Shown here piece by piece: positions 7,578-15,622 of a DNA stretch of 31,793 bases. Origin of the DNA: an uncultured Lachnospiraceae bacterium (lineage in GTDB: Bacteria; Bacillota; Clostridia; Lachnospirales; Lachnospiraceae). The notes beneath the pieces were generated by a model. That model was not told the origin of the DNA. It did no database searches and saw only the letters and a list, made by a program, of their open reading frames with translations. Where the stretch lies: positions 1-31,793 of the forward strand of contig CAJUJM010000060.1 in the NCBI GenBank assembly GCA_910586755.1, in the 5' to 3' direction. The translations under genes were made by a program, and so were the position numbers. Numbering within the stretch: the stretch's first letter is position 1; the number at the start of each line of letters is the position of its first letter.

Positions 7578-9101
7578 ATGGCAAAAGCATTTCCCGATAA
7601 CTTTTTATGGGGCGGATCCACCGCTGCCAACCAGATTGAAGGCGCCTGGAATGAGGGTGGAAGAGGACCTGCTACCTCCGACTTTGCAAGGCTTATCACC
7701 AAAGAAATCCGTGATACAGAAGGGACCTTTGATGTTCACGTTCCCCACAATGCGGCTTCCAAAGAGATGGTGGAGGATATGAAGCTTCACCCGGAAAACT
7801 GGGAACTTCCCAAACGGAGAGGCATTGATTTTTATCATACCTATAAAGAAGATATCAAGTTGTTTGCAGAAATGGGATTCAAGGTGTTCCGTATGAGCAT
7901 TTCCTGGTCCCGGATCTTCCCCAACGGGGATGACCCTGCTCCCAACGAAGAGGGACTAAAATTTTATGACGCTGTTTTTGATGAGCTCCACAAATATGGG
8001 ATCGAGCCCTTGGTAACCCTTTCTCATTTTGATACGCCTCTTCATCTGGCAGAAGCTTATAATGGCTTTGCCAGCCGTCACACTACCGATGCATTTGTCC
8101 GCTATGCAGAGACAGTCATGAGGCGCTACAAAGGAAAAGTGAAATACTGGCTGACCTTTAATGAGATTAACAATGTTCTCTCCAATCCCTTTACCAGCAG
8201 CGGCGTGATTATGGACGGAGCTCCTGAGCCTGGCTCCTGCAATCCCTATCTGGGCAACTGGCAGTTGAAATTCCAGGCAGTGCATAATCAGTTTATCGCC
8301 AGCGCCCTGGCAGTAAAAAAGCTTCATGAGATCGATCCGGAGGCAAAAATGGGGAATATGCTGTGCCGTCTGGAAAATTACGCGGAAAGCCCCAAACCGG
8401 AGGATCAGCTTCAGGTTATGTTTGAGGATCATTTTAACTGGTTCTTTACGGATGTGCAGGCAGCCGGAGGATATCCCTATTACATGCAGCGGTTTTTCGA
8501 TGAAAATGATATCCACATTGAAATGGGACCGGATGATGAGAAGATTCTGAAAGAGGGAGCCGTTGATTTTATTACCATCAGCTATTATATGACCTACATT
8601 ATGCGTTATAAGGGATCTCCGGTTCCCCAGCCCACAGGCCGCCTTGTGTCTGACATCAAGAATCCGTACCTGCCAAAGTCTGAGTGGGGCTGGACCATTG
8701 ATCCCATTGGATTCCGGGTTACCTTAAACCGCATTTATGATCGCTACCATAAGCCGATCTTTATTTCGGAAAACGGCCTGGGAGCGGTAGATAAGTTTGA
8801 TGAGAAGGGGCATATTCAGGACGATTACCGCATTGATTATATGAAGGCCCATGTGGAGCAGATGCGGGAGGCCATTGCCGACGGAGTTGATGTCTTTGGC
8901 TATGCATGGTGGGGACCCATCGACCTGGTTTCTTCCGGCACATCGGAAATGACAAAGCGTTACGGCATGATTTATGTGGATCAGGATGACTATGGCAACG
9001 GCAGCAAAAAAAGAAAGAAAAAGAAATCGTTCTATTATTACAAAAAGCTGATTGCTTCCAATGGAGCGGATTTAGAAAATGATGTAACCTTTGATGATTG
9101 A
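7578..9101 (+). CDS. 6-phospho-beta-glucosidase, glycoside hydrolase family 1
   Basis: It hydrolyses the phosphorylated beta-glucoside delivered by the PTS into glucose 6-phosphate and glucose or aglycone in the cytosol. The N terminus FLWGGSTAANQIEGAW is typical of GH1. The acid/base is Glu196 in TFNEIN and the nucleophile Glu398 in ISENG. The segment TSEMTKRYGMIYVD (455-468) holds the Ser/Lys/Tyr phosphate-binding loop, which separates 6-phospho enzymes from plain glucosidases. The length (507) is slightly above the usual 470-490; a variable stretch at about residues 38-80 and a Lys-rich run at 477-483 account for it. GGAGG lies 10 bases before the ATG. A terminator follows. Confidence 0.95.
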   Translation: MAKAFPDNFLWGGSTAANQIEGAWNEGGRGPATSDFARLITKEIRDTEGTFDVHVPHNAASKEMVEDMKLHPENWELPKRRGIDFYHTYKEDIKLFAEMGFKVFRMSISWSRIFPNGDDPAPNEEGLKFYDAVFDELHKYGIEPLVTLSHFDTPLHLAEAYNGFASRHTTDAFVRYAETVMRRYKGKVKYWLTFNEINNVLSNPFTSSGVIMDGAPEPGSCNPYLGNWQLKFQAVHNQFIASALAVKKLHEIDPEAKMGNMLCRLENYAESPKPEDQLQVMFEDHFNWFFTDVQAAGGYPYYMQRFFDENDIHIEMGPDDEKILKEGAVDFITISYYMTYIMRYKGSPVPQPTGRLVSDIKNPYLPKSEWGWTIDPIGFRVTLNRIYDRYHKPIFISENGLGAVDKFDEKGHIQDDYRIDYMKAHVEQMREAIADGVDVFGYAWWGPIDLVSSGTSEMTKRYGMIYVDQDDYGNGSKKRKKKKSFYYYKKLIASNGADLENDVTFDD

Positions 9102-9119
9102 TAAAAAGTAAAAAGAATT

Positions 9120-9162
9120 ATCCCCTGCAATTTTCTGAAAAGAGAAGGGCAGGGGATTTTTT
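9120..9162 (+). terminator. intrinsic terminator of the PTS/GH1 operon
   Basis: ATCCCCTGC (9120-9128) pairs with GCAGGGGAT (9149-9157), followed by six T. It lies 18 bases after the GH1 stop and separates the sugar operon from the yqfC operon. Confidence 0.85.
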
Positions 9163-9170
9163 ATTACAAA

Positions 9171-9200
9171 GTATATTCCCCGGAAACTTCCGCATATACT
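9171..9200 (+). promoter_or_regulatory. candidate sigma-E (mother-cell) promoter of yqfC
   Basis: GTATATT (9171-9177) resembles the sigma-E -35 (ATA core at 9173-9175), and CATATACT (9193-9200) resembles its -10 (CATACA-T). There are 17 bases between the ATA and the -10, within the usual 16-18. The yqfC operon of Bacillus is known to be sigma-E dependent, which supports the call. No good sigma-A promoter is seen here. Confidence 0.55.
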
Positions 9201-9213
9201 ATAAGAAATAAGC

Positions 9214-9495
9214 ATGCGGAAGTGGCGGATGTTTTCAAACTCAAAAGAACTTTTGGTTACATCCTTAAAATTCCCCGGGGATGTCATAATGGGGGAGATG
9301 ATGCTGTCCTTTGCAGGCCGCCAGGCTCTGCTGGTGGAAAACTACCGGACCATCTTGCTGTATACGGATCAAACCATCCGGCTCCAGGGGAAAAACTGCC
9401 GTCTCACCGTCCACGGAAGCCGGCTGTCCATTCAATATTATACCAAAGAAGAAATGAAGATAACAGGGCAAATCAAATCGGTAGAATTTGAATAG
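9214..9495 (+). CDS. yqfC: YqfC/YabP-family sporulation protein
   Basis: YqfC is a small conserved protein made in the mother cell during sporulation; its exact job is not known. The 93 residues show the beta-rich YabP/YqfC fold pattern: MGEMMLSFAGRQALLVENYR, a central ILLYTDQTIRL, and a closing IKSVEFE. The yqfD gene follows 14 bases later, the invariant pairing in spore formers. The ribosome site is poor. A second in-frame ATG at 9229 (residue 6) is possible, so the start is uncertain by five residues. A sigma-E-like promoter lies just upstream. Confidence 0.88.
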   Translation: MRKWRMFSNSKELLVTSLKFPGDVIMGEMMLSFAGRQALLVENYRTILLYTDQTIRLQGKNCRLTVHGSRLSIQYYTKEEMKITGQIKSVEFE

Positions 9496-9509
9496 GAGGC
9501 GGCTGTCCC

Positions 9510-10742
9510 ATGTATTTAAAAGTAATCCATGCCCTAAAAGGAATCGTACAGATACAGCTTACCGGTTTTTCGCCGGAGCGTTTTTTTAATCTGTGCAGCT
9601 CAGGTGGAATTGAAATATGGAATTTAGTTTACAGGGAAGGAACCTATTGGTTTTGTATGACTCTGCCGGACTTTTTTAAAATTCGGGCGTATGCCAGAAA
9701 AGCAAACGTGCGGCTTAGGGTAACCGAAAAAAGAGGACTTCCTTTTTTTATGAATAAAAACCGGAAGAGAAAGCTCTACGGTTTGGGATTCATAAGCTTT
9801 TTTGTGCTGCTCTATACTCTTTCCCTGTTTATCTGGGACATTACCTTTGTTGGAAACTACCACTATACAGACAACACTCTGACAAAATTTTTAAATGAGC
9901 AGGGGATTGCCTGTGGTATATTAAAAAGAGGGATTGATTGTGATGAGCTGGAGGGGATTATCCGGACCTCCTTTCCGGAAATCACCTGGGTATCCGCCAG
10001 GGTATCCGGCACCAGGCTGATTATTCAGGTCAAAGAAAACGAAGTGTTATCATCCATCGAAAAAGCAGAAGAGATTCCCTGTGACATTGTGGCGGATTCT
10101 GCCGGAACCATTACCTATATGATCGTCCGCTCCGGAGTTCCTATGGTGTCTGTGGGAGACAATGTAGAACAAGGACAGATTCTGATAAGCGGGACCGTTC
10201 CGGTAACCAATGACAGTGAGGAAGTGGTGGGGGTAAATCTGGTTGCCGCAGATGGGGACATCCGGGCCCGAAGCGTCTATTCCTACCGGAAAACTTTCCC
10301 CTTGCTCCACACAGTAATCACAGACACCGGAAGGGTAAAAAAAGGACTGATGGTAAAAGCCGGGAATTTTACCGCCAGGCTGCTGCTTCCGGATAAAAAA
10401 GACACCCTGTGGCGGACAGTTACAGAAGAACACCAGCTAAAGCTTTTTGGAGACTTTTATCTGCCGGTTTGGTGGGGGGAGGTTTGTTCAAGGGAAGCCG
10501 TATCCTATGAAAGATACTACACCAAAGAAGAGCTGGAAGCTATGGGAAATGAAATCCATGAGATTTTTTTACATAATTTAAGCGAAAAGGGGGTACACAT
10601 TATTGAAAATAATGTTAAAATACTAGAAGATGCATCTTTGTGCCATGTGGAGGGGGAAGCAATCGCAGAAGGCCCTGTGGGCAGGCCGGAAGAGATTCTT
10701 AACAATATGGCGCCAAAGACGGATAACAGCCCGGAAGATTAG
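9510..10742 (+). CDS. yqfD: sporulation protein YqfD
   Basis: YqfD is a membrane protein needed for normal sporulation in Firmicutes. The 410 residues have a cytosolic N-terminal region with basic patches (RKANVRLRVTEKR), one clear membrane helix at about 90-110 (LYGLGFISFFVLLYTLSLF), and a large outer region with a POTRA-like segment (TFVGNYHYTDN onward). AGGAGG at 9494-9499 is 10 bases before the ATG. The length is normal for the family. The Pro/Asp/Asn-rich end (about 395-410) is not conserved in what I know of it. It is part of the yqfC-yqfD-phoH-ybeY run. Confidence 0.93.
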   Translation: MYLKVIHALKGIVQIQLTGFSPERFFNLCSSGGIEIWNLVYREGTYWFCMTLPDFFKIRAYARKANVRLRVTEKRGLPFFMNKNRKRKLYGLGFISFFVLLYTLSLFIWDITFVGNYHYTDNTLTKFLNEQGIACGILKRGIDCDELEGIIRTSFPEITWVSARVSGTRLIIQVKENEVLSSIEKAEEIPCDIVADSAGTITYMIVRSGVPMVSVGDNVEQGQILISGTVPVTNDSEEVVGVNLVAADGDIRARSVYSYRKTFPLLHTVITDTGRVKKGLMVKAGNFTARLLLPDKKDTLWRTVTEEHQLKLFGDFYLPVWWGEVCSREAVSYERYYTKEELEAMGNEIHEIFLHNLSEKGVHIIENNVKILEDASLCHVEGEAIAEGPVGRPEEILNNMAPKTDNSPED

Positions 10743-10775
10743 GGGCATGAGAACAAAGGAGCTTCAAAAAAGAAC

Positions 10776-11783
10776 ATGAGTATTATGGACACAATTATTG
10801 ACATTCCTGCAGAGCATGAGAAAAATGTGTGCGGCCAGTTTGATGCATATTTAAAAAAGATTGAAAAAACGCTCCATGTTACCATGGTGGCCAGGGACGG
10901 CGCAATTAAAATTATCGGGCCGGAGGAAGCCATCAACCAAACCAAAGCGGTGTTTCAGAACTTAATTGAGCTTTCCAAACGTGGAAATGCGATTACAGAG
11001 CAGAATGTAGACTATGCCCTGGCCCTTTCCTTTACGGAAAGCAGCCACAAGATTCTGGAAATCGATGAGGACATTATCTGCCGTACCATGGCGGGGCGGC
11101 CGGTTAAGCCAAAGACTGTTGGGCAGAAACAATATGTGGATCAGATCCGCAAAAAGATGATCGTATTCGGAATCGGGCCTGCCGGAACGGGAAAAACTTA
11201 TCTTGCCATGGCTATGGCCATCCAGGCCTTTAAAAACGGGGAAGTGGGGAGGATTATCTTAACCCGCCCTGCTATTGAGGCCGGAGAAAAACTGGGATTT
11301 CTCCCGGGAGATCTGCAAAGCAAGATCGATCCCTACTTAAGGCCGCTCTATGATGCCCTGTATCAGATTATGGGGGCGGAGAGCTATCTCCACAATTCGG
11401 AAAAAGGACTGATTGAGGTAGCGCCTCTGGCCTATATGAGAGGGCGCACCTTAGACAACGCCTACATCATTCTGGACGAGGCCCAAAATACCACGCCGGC
11501 CCAGATGAAGATGTTCTTAACCCGTATCGGCTTTGGTTCCAAGGTAATTATTACCGGAGATCAGACTCAGAAGGATCTTCCTGCGGGAACGGTATCGGGC
11601 CTTGACACAGCGGTAAAAATTTTAAGAAAAATTGATGATATCGGATTCTGCTATCTAACTAACAGCGATGTGGTGCGCCACCCGTTGGTTCAGAAAATTG
11701 TACAGGCTTACGACGATTATGAAGCGAGGAATAAACCGGCAGGCAGGCCCTGCCCCAAGGAAGGACGAAAGAGAAAATCATGA
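10776..11783 (+). CDS. phoH: PhoH-family ATPase
   Basis: PhoH (YbeZ) is a cytosolic P-loop NTPase, with reported links to RNA processing together with YbeY. The N-terminal 80 residues are KH-like. The Walker A motif is GPAGTGKT (134-141) and Walker B is ILDEAQN (D234-E235); LTRPAIEAGE and SDVVRHPLVQ are further family signatures. The length (335) is typical. AAAGGAG at 10755-10761 lies 14 bases before ATG 10776, rather far; the next ATG is farther still. The stop overlaps the ybeY start as ATGA, so the two are translationally coupled. Confidence 0.96.
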   Translation: MSIMDTIIDIPAEHEKNVCGQFDAYLKKIEKTLHVTMVARDGAIKIIGPEEAINQTKAVFQNLIELSKRGNAITEQNVDYALALSFTESSHKILEIDEDIICRTMAGRPVKPKTVGQKQYVDQIRKKMIVFGIGPAGTGKTYLAMAMAIQAFKNGEVGRIILTRPAIEAGEKLGFLPGDLQSKIDPYLRPLYDALYQIMGAESYLHNSEKGLIEVAPLAYMRGRTLDNAYIILDEAQNTTPAQMKMFLTRIGFGSKVIITGDQTQKDLPAGTVSGLDTAVKILRKIDDIGFCYLTNSDVVRHPLVQKIVQAYDDYEARNKPAGRPCPKEGRKRKS

Positions 11784-12277
11784 CCATTACCATTGACTAT
11801 GAGGCAGAAAAAAAGCTTAAAATTCCCTGGGAGAAAATTATCCGGGAAATTATTGAGGAGTCTTTAAGCTATGAGGAATGTCCCTATGAGGCGGAGGTAA
11901 ATGTCCTTTTAACAGATAACCGGGAGATTCAGGAGATGAACCGGGAATACCGCCAGATCGACCGGCCTACGGATGTGCTGTCATTTCCTATGATTGAGTA
12001 TGACACACCGTCAGACTTTTCCAGGGTTGAAGAGGAATTTTGCGACTGCTTTAACCCGGAGAGCGGAGAACTGATGCTGGGAGATATTATTTTGTCTGTA
12101 GACAAGGTTGAAGAGCAGGCTCTGGCCTACGGTCATTCCACGGAACGGGAACTGGCATTTTTAGTGGCTCACAGTATGCTCCATCTATGCGGTTATGACC
12201 ACATGGAGGAAGAAGAGCGCCTGATTATGGAAAAAAAGCAGGAAGAAATCTTACAGGAGAAGGGATACAGGAGATAA
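11780..12277 (+). CDS. ybeY: endoribonuclease YbeY, rRNA maturation
   Basis: YbeY is a zinc-dependent RNase for 16S rRNA 3' end processing and ribosome quality control. The 165 residues include TDVLSFPM and the metal site at H131-H135-H141 in HSMLHLCGYDH. The second position is Ser where the family usually has Gly; all three zinc ligands are present. The ATG overlaps the phoH stop by 4 bases. The DUF3048 gene starts on the base after this stop, so the three genes are tightly packed in one operon. Confidence 0.96.
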   Translation: MTITIDYEAEKKLKIPWEKIIREIIEESLSYEECPYEAEVNVLLTDNREIQEMNREYRQIDRPTDVLSFPMIEYDTPSDFSRVEEEFCDCFNPESGELMLGDIILSVDKVEEQALAYGHSTERELAFLVAHSMLHLCGYDHMEEEERLIMEKKQEEILQEKGYRR

Positions 12278-13423
12278 ATGAAAAATCTTAGAAAGACCGT
12301 GTTATTGTGGGCCATTATGGCGGCCATAGGATTTAGTTCAGGGGGATGCAAAGGAAAAACCGCAGACGTCTCGGCCACTTTGCCGCCGGAGACCACAGAA
12401 GCTGAGACTACCAGAGCAGTGATTCAGATTGTCCAGGAGACTACAGCGGAAGAACCGCCGGAGCCTGACTATTACCTCCCGGAGGATCGGGTAGAAGAGG
12501 ACGGGAAAATCCGGAGTTTTCTTACCGGGGAGATGATAGATGTAAAGCAGGGAAACCGCAGGCCCCTGGCAGTGATGATGAGCAACGACAAACAGGCTCT
12601 TCCCCAGTATGGAATTAACCGGGCCGGAGTGGTTTATGAGGCACCGGTGGAGGGGGATATGAACCGGTATATGGCTCTTATTGAGGATTTTGACGATCTG
12701 GAGAGAATCGGATCTGTAAGAAGCTGCCGCACTTACTATACCTATTTTGCCCGGGAATTTGAAGCCATTTATGCCCATTTTGGCCAGAGTACCTTTGCCA
12801 AACCTTATCTGGGCAAAGTGGTGGCCAACATCAATGGCATTGAAGGGCTTGGCGGATCCGCCTTTTACAGAAGCAGTGACAGAAAATCCCCCCACAATGC
12901 TTATACCAGCGGGAAGAGAATTTTTGAGGCGGCAGAAAAGCTTCAGTATACCTGGGAGTATCCGGCAGACTATTCTGGTCATTACCGGTTCTCTAAGGGG
13001 ACTGTCACATTAAAAGATCTCCCCGGAGTTATGGATGCCAAAACTGTCAGCCCGGGCTACAAGATGAATCAGGCCAAATTTGTTTATGAGGAAGAGGACA
13101 AGCTGTACCACAGGTATCAGTATGGAGATGTCCATTCCGGCGATGAAGGGCCCATTACTGTAAAAAATGTTCTGATTCAGTGGTGTGAATGGGGTCACTA
13201 TGCCACTACGCCTTATTTGAATATTAATGTACATACGGGTTCGGGCGGCTATTATATTACCAATGGACAGGCTATCCCCATTACCTGGGAAAAAGACGGG
13301 GAATTCGGCGTTACCCACTACTATGATCTGGATCATAATGAGATTACTTTAAATCCGGGAAAAACCTGGGTATGTATCATTGCCACCACAGATGCGGCCC
13401 AGGTAGTGAAGATTGAAGGATAA
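12278..13423 (+). CDS. DUF3048 domain lipoprotein (YerB-like)
   Basis: The 381-residue protein has a basic N terminus, a hydrophobic stretch and SSGGC at residues 20-24, a plausible lipobox with Cys24, so it is probably tethered outside the membrane. A Thr/Glu/Pro-rich linker (about 28-65) follows. The rest shows DUF3048 features: RPLAVMMSNDKQALPQYGI, VRSCRTYY, YAHFGQS, and the C-terminal NPGKTWVCII. The family is widespread in Firmicutes and its function is not established. Its ATG abuts the ybeY stop, with AGGAG only 4 bases upstream. The link to YbeY is positional only. Confidence 0.9.
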   Translation: MKNLRKTVLLWAIMAAIGFSSGGCKGKTADVSATLPPETTEAETTRAVIQIVQETTAEEPPEPDYYLPEDRVEEDGKIRSFLTGEMIDVKQGNRRPLAVMMSNDKQALPQYGINRAGVVYEAPVEGDMNRYMALIEDFDDLERIGSVRSCRTYYTYFAREFEAIYAHFGQSTFAKPYLGKVVANINGIEGLGGSAFYRSSDRKSPHNAYTSGKRIFEAAEKLQYTWEYPADYSGHYRFSKGTVTLKDLPGVMDAKTVSPGYKMNQAKFVYEEEDKLYHRYQYGDVHSGDEGPITVKNVLIQWCEWGHYATTPYLNINVHTGSGGYYITNGQAIPITWEKDGEFGVTHYYDLDHNEITLNPGKTWVCIIATTDAAQVVKIEG

Positions 13424-13450
13424 TGGAAAGAAGAAAGAGACTATTTGATT

Positions 13451-15130
13451 ATGCAGACTAGAAACACCAAAAGCTCCAAAGCACAAAATTTTGTTGTACA
13501 GGGAAGTATTTTGGCGGCAGCCGGCATTATTGTCCGGCTTATCGGCATGCTTTACCGGATTCCCCTGATTGAGATCATCGGACAGGAGGGGAACGGGTAC
13601 TATACTTCAGCCTTCAGCGTGTATTCTATTTTGCTGATTGTATCCTCCTACAGCCTTCCCACAGCGGTTTCCAAAATGGTGGCCAGCCGGATTGCAGTAG
13701 GACAGTATCAAAACAGCCACCGGATTTTAAAGGCCGCTTTAATTTATGCCACTGTAGTAGGCGGGATAGCCGCTATGGTGTTATGGCTGGGAGCAGATCT
13801 TTTTGCCGGACTTTTAGGGATGCCTTTTTGCCGTCTGGCTTTAAAGTCCTTAGCTCCCACTGTATGGATTATGGCTTATCTGGGGGTTTTGCGGGGATAT
13901 TTCCAGGGACACAGCACCATGGTTCCTACAGCCATTTCCCAGCTTTTAGAGCAGATTGTCAATGCGGCGGTCAGCATTGGCGCGGCCAGTTTTCTGATGA
14001 AAAAGGGGCTGGAGGCGGATCTGGTTTACGGAGAAACCCGGTATTCCAGCGCCTTCGGCGCAGCCGGGGGAACTATCGGAACCGGCGCAGGCGCGGCCAT
14101 TGCCCTGTTTTTTTTCATTTTTATGCTTTTTAGTTACCGCCCTATTATGAGACGCCAGTCCAGGCGGGACAGAAGCGGACGCCAGGATTCTTACGGCAGG
14201 ATTACCCTGGTCCTTACGATTACCATTCTTCCCATTGTGTTAAGCAGCACCGTGTATAATATCAGCTCAGTGCTGGACAACTATCTGTTTGCAGAAGGTC
14301 TTCGGGCAGCGGGACAGGAAGAGCAGATGGCAGAGCTTTGGGGAGTTTTTGGGGAATATCACCTTTTGTTTAACATCCCGGTGGCCCTGGCCAACGCTTT
14401 ATCTTCCTCCCTGATCCCATCCCTGGCCAACGCCATAGCCATGCGGGACAGAAAAATGGTACTCAACAGAACCCGGACTGCCATCCGGTTTACTATGATT
14501 ATTTCCATCCCTTCCGCCGTTGGCCTGGCCGTTTTGGCAGAACCTATCTGCAACCTGCTGTTTGCCAGCCATGATAACAGTCTTTTAGTAAGGCTTATGA
14601 TGTCAGGATCCGCTGCGGTGGTATTCTTTTCCCTGTCTACTATGAGCAATGCCATTTTGCAGGGAAGCAATCACATGAGCGCGCCTTTATACCACTCGGC
14701 GGCGGCCTTGATTCCCCACATCATTTCCCTGATCTTCTTTCAACGAGTAATGGGGCTGGGGATATACAGCGTAGTGTATTCCAATATTCTGTTTGCCCTG
14801 GTGGTTTGTATGCTTAACAGCCTGTCAATCCGCAGGTTCCTCCGCTACCGTCAGGATTATAAAAAAACCTTTTTAATCCCCACAGCCTGTTCGGCTGTTA
14901 TGGGGCTTGTATCTTATGGAGTTTACTTTGGAGTCCACAGCCTGCTTCCGGATAACATGGCAGACAAACGGATTGGCTTAATCCTGGCAGTAGGTTTAGC
15001 CATCTGCGGGGCAGTAGGGATTTATGGACTTTTGCTATTGAAATTTGGTGGATTTACTGACAGAGAGTTAAGAGATATGCCTATGGGAACCCGGATTTTG
15101 GCGGCGGCAAGGCGGCTTCATCTGCGGTAA
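13451..15130 (+). CDS. SpoVB/MurJ-like polysaccharide or lipid II flippase (MOP superfamily)
   Basis: The 559 residues hold about 14 hydrophobic helices and the N-terminal pattern QGSILAAAGIIVRLIGMLYR seen in Firmicutes SpoVB/YtgP-type transporters, which move lipid-linked cell wall or spore cortex precursors across the membrane. The C-terminal helices and LPTAVSKMVASR also fit. An ORF reading from TTG at 13445 is two residues longer; AAAGAGA at 13434-13440 lies 10 bases before ATG 13451, so I use that ATG. It sits after sporulation genes and before a BofC-like gene. Whether it serves the cortex, vegetative peptidoglycan or another glycan cannot be told. Confidence 0.88.
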   Translation: MQTRNTKSSKAQNFVVQGSILAAAGIIVRLIGMLYRIPLIEIIGQEGNGYYTSAFSVYSILLIVSSYSLPTAVSKMVASRIAVGQYQNSHRILKAALIYATVVGGIAAMVLWLGADLFAGLLGMPFCRLALKSLAPTVWIMAYLGVLRGYFQGHSTMVPTAISQLLEQIVNAAVSIGAASFLMKKGLEADLVYGETRYSSAFGAAGGTIGTGAGAAIALFFFIFMLFSYRPIMRRQSRRDRSGRQDSYGRITLVLTITILPIVLSSTVYNISSVLDNYLFAEGLRAAGQEEQMAELWGVFGEYHLLFNIPVALANALSSSLIPSLANAIAMRDRKMVLNRTRTAIRFTMIISIPSAVGLAVLAEPICNLLFASHDNSLLVRLMMSGSAAVVFFSLSTMSNAILQGSNHMSAPLYHSAAALIPHIISLIFFQRVMGLGIYSVVYSNILFALVVCMLNSLSIRRFLRYRQDYKKTFLIPTACSAVMGLVSYGVYFGVHSLLPDNMADKRIGLILAVGLAICGAVGIYGLLLLKFGGFTDRELRDMPMGTRILAAARRLHLR

Positions 15131-15194
15131 ATCAGGGAAAAATGGATAATTTAACAAAGATAAGCAGATACTAGCTTTGGAAAGGAGGATTTCC

Positions 15195-15578
15195 ATGAAA
15201 AAGCTTGTATACTGCTTATGTTTATTTTTCGGAACCGGACTCCTGTGCCTGGCAATTGCTCTTTCGGTGAAAAAAACGGCTCCTATAGAAGAAACCAGAT
15301 CCATAACCCCTACTGAGGTGCAAACCCGGCCTATGGACACCATTGTCATTAACCAAAAGGAAGTGGATCACATCTCCACAGAAGAAAGTCCGCCCTACTG
15401 TCTGGTGTCTGAGGATGGCTTTTTATTGGTGTTTCGCAAAGATCAGGACAATGTGTGCCTCTATACCCACATCCCTCTTGCAGATTTTCCAAAAGAAGAG
15501 CAGGATCGATTGCGGGAAGGCATCTGGTTTTCCACAATGCTGGAGATTTACAGCTATCTGGAATCCTATACCAGCTAG
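15195..15578 (+). CDS. membrane-anchored BofC C-terminal-like protein
   Basis: The 127 residues begin with a basic then hydrophobic segment (about 4-24), acting as anchor or uncleaved signal; no lipobox Cys has a proper -1 residue. After a Thr/Pro-rich linker, the C-terminal part (about 68-127, with DGFLLVFRKD, YTHIPLADFP and LREGI) resembles the BofC C-terminal domain found in many clostridial small proteins. BofC in Bacillus restrains the SpoIVB protease during sigma-K activation; the N-terminal BofC domain is missing here, so that role should not be assumed. AAAGGAGG at 15181-15188 gives a strong start. Homology is a pattern judgement. Confidence 0.75.
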   Translation: MKKLVYCLCLFFGTGLLCLAIALSVKKTAPIEETRSITPTEVQTRPMDTIVINQKEVDHISTEESPPYCLVSEDGFLLVFRKDQDNVCLYTHIPLADFPKEEQDRLREGIWFSTMLEIYSYLESYTS

Positions 15579-15593
15579 TCCGCAGTATTTTTC

Positions 15594-15622
15594 TGGAAAA
15601 TCCGGTATAAGTGTGATATACT
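15594..15622 (+). promoter_or_regulatory. candidate sigma-A promoter before the flavoprotein-proline operon
   Basis: TATACT (15617-15622) is preceded by TGA, forming an extended -10. TGGAAA (15594-15599) is a weak -35 at 17 bases. Transcription from here would pass through the repeat units downstream and put them in the leader. Confidence 0.5.

Noticed and set aside
3208..9162. the PTS cluster as a recent mobile insertion
   Set aside because: No integrase, transposase, tRNA, flanking direct repeats or clear composition shift are visible.
12338..12982. 214-codon minus-strand ORF inside the DUF3048 gene
   Set aside because: A frame shadow of a recognised lipoprotein gene; no recognisable domain or promoter.
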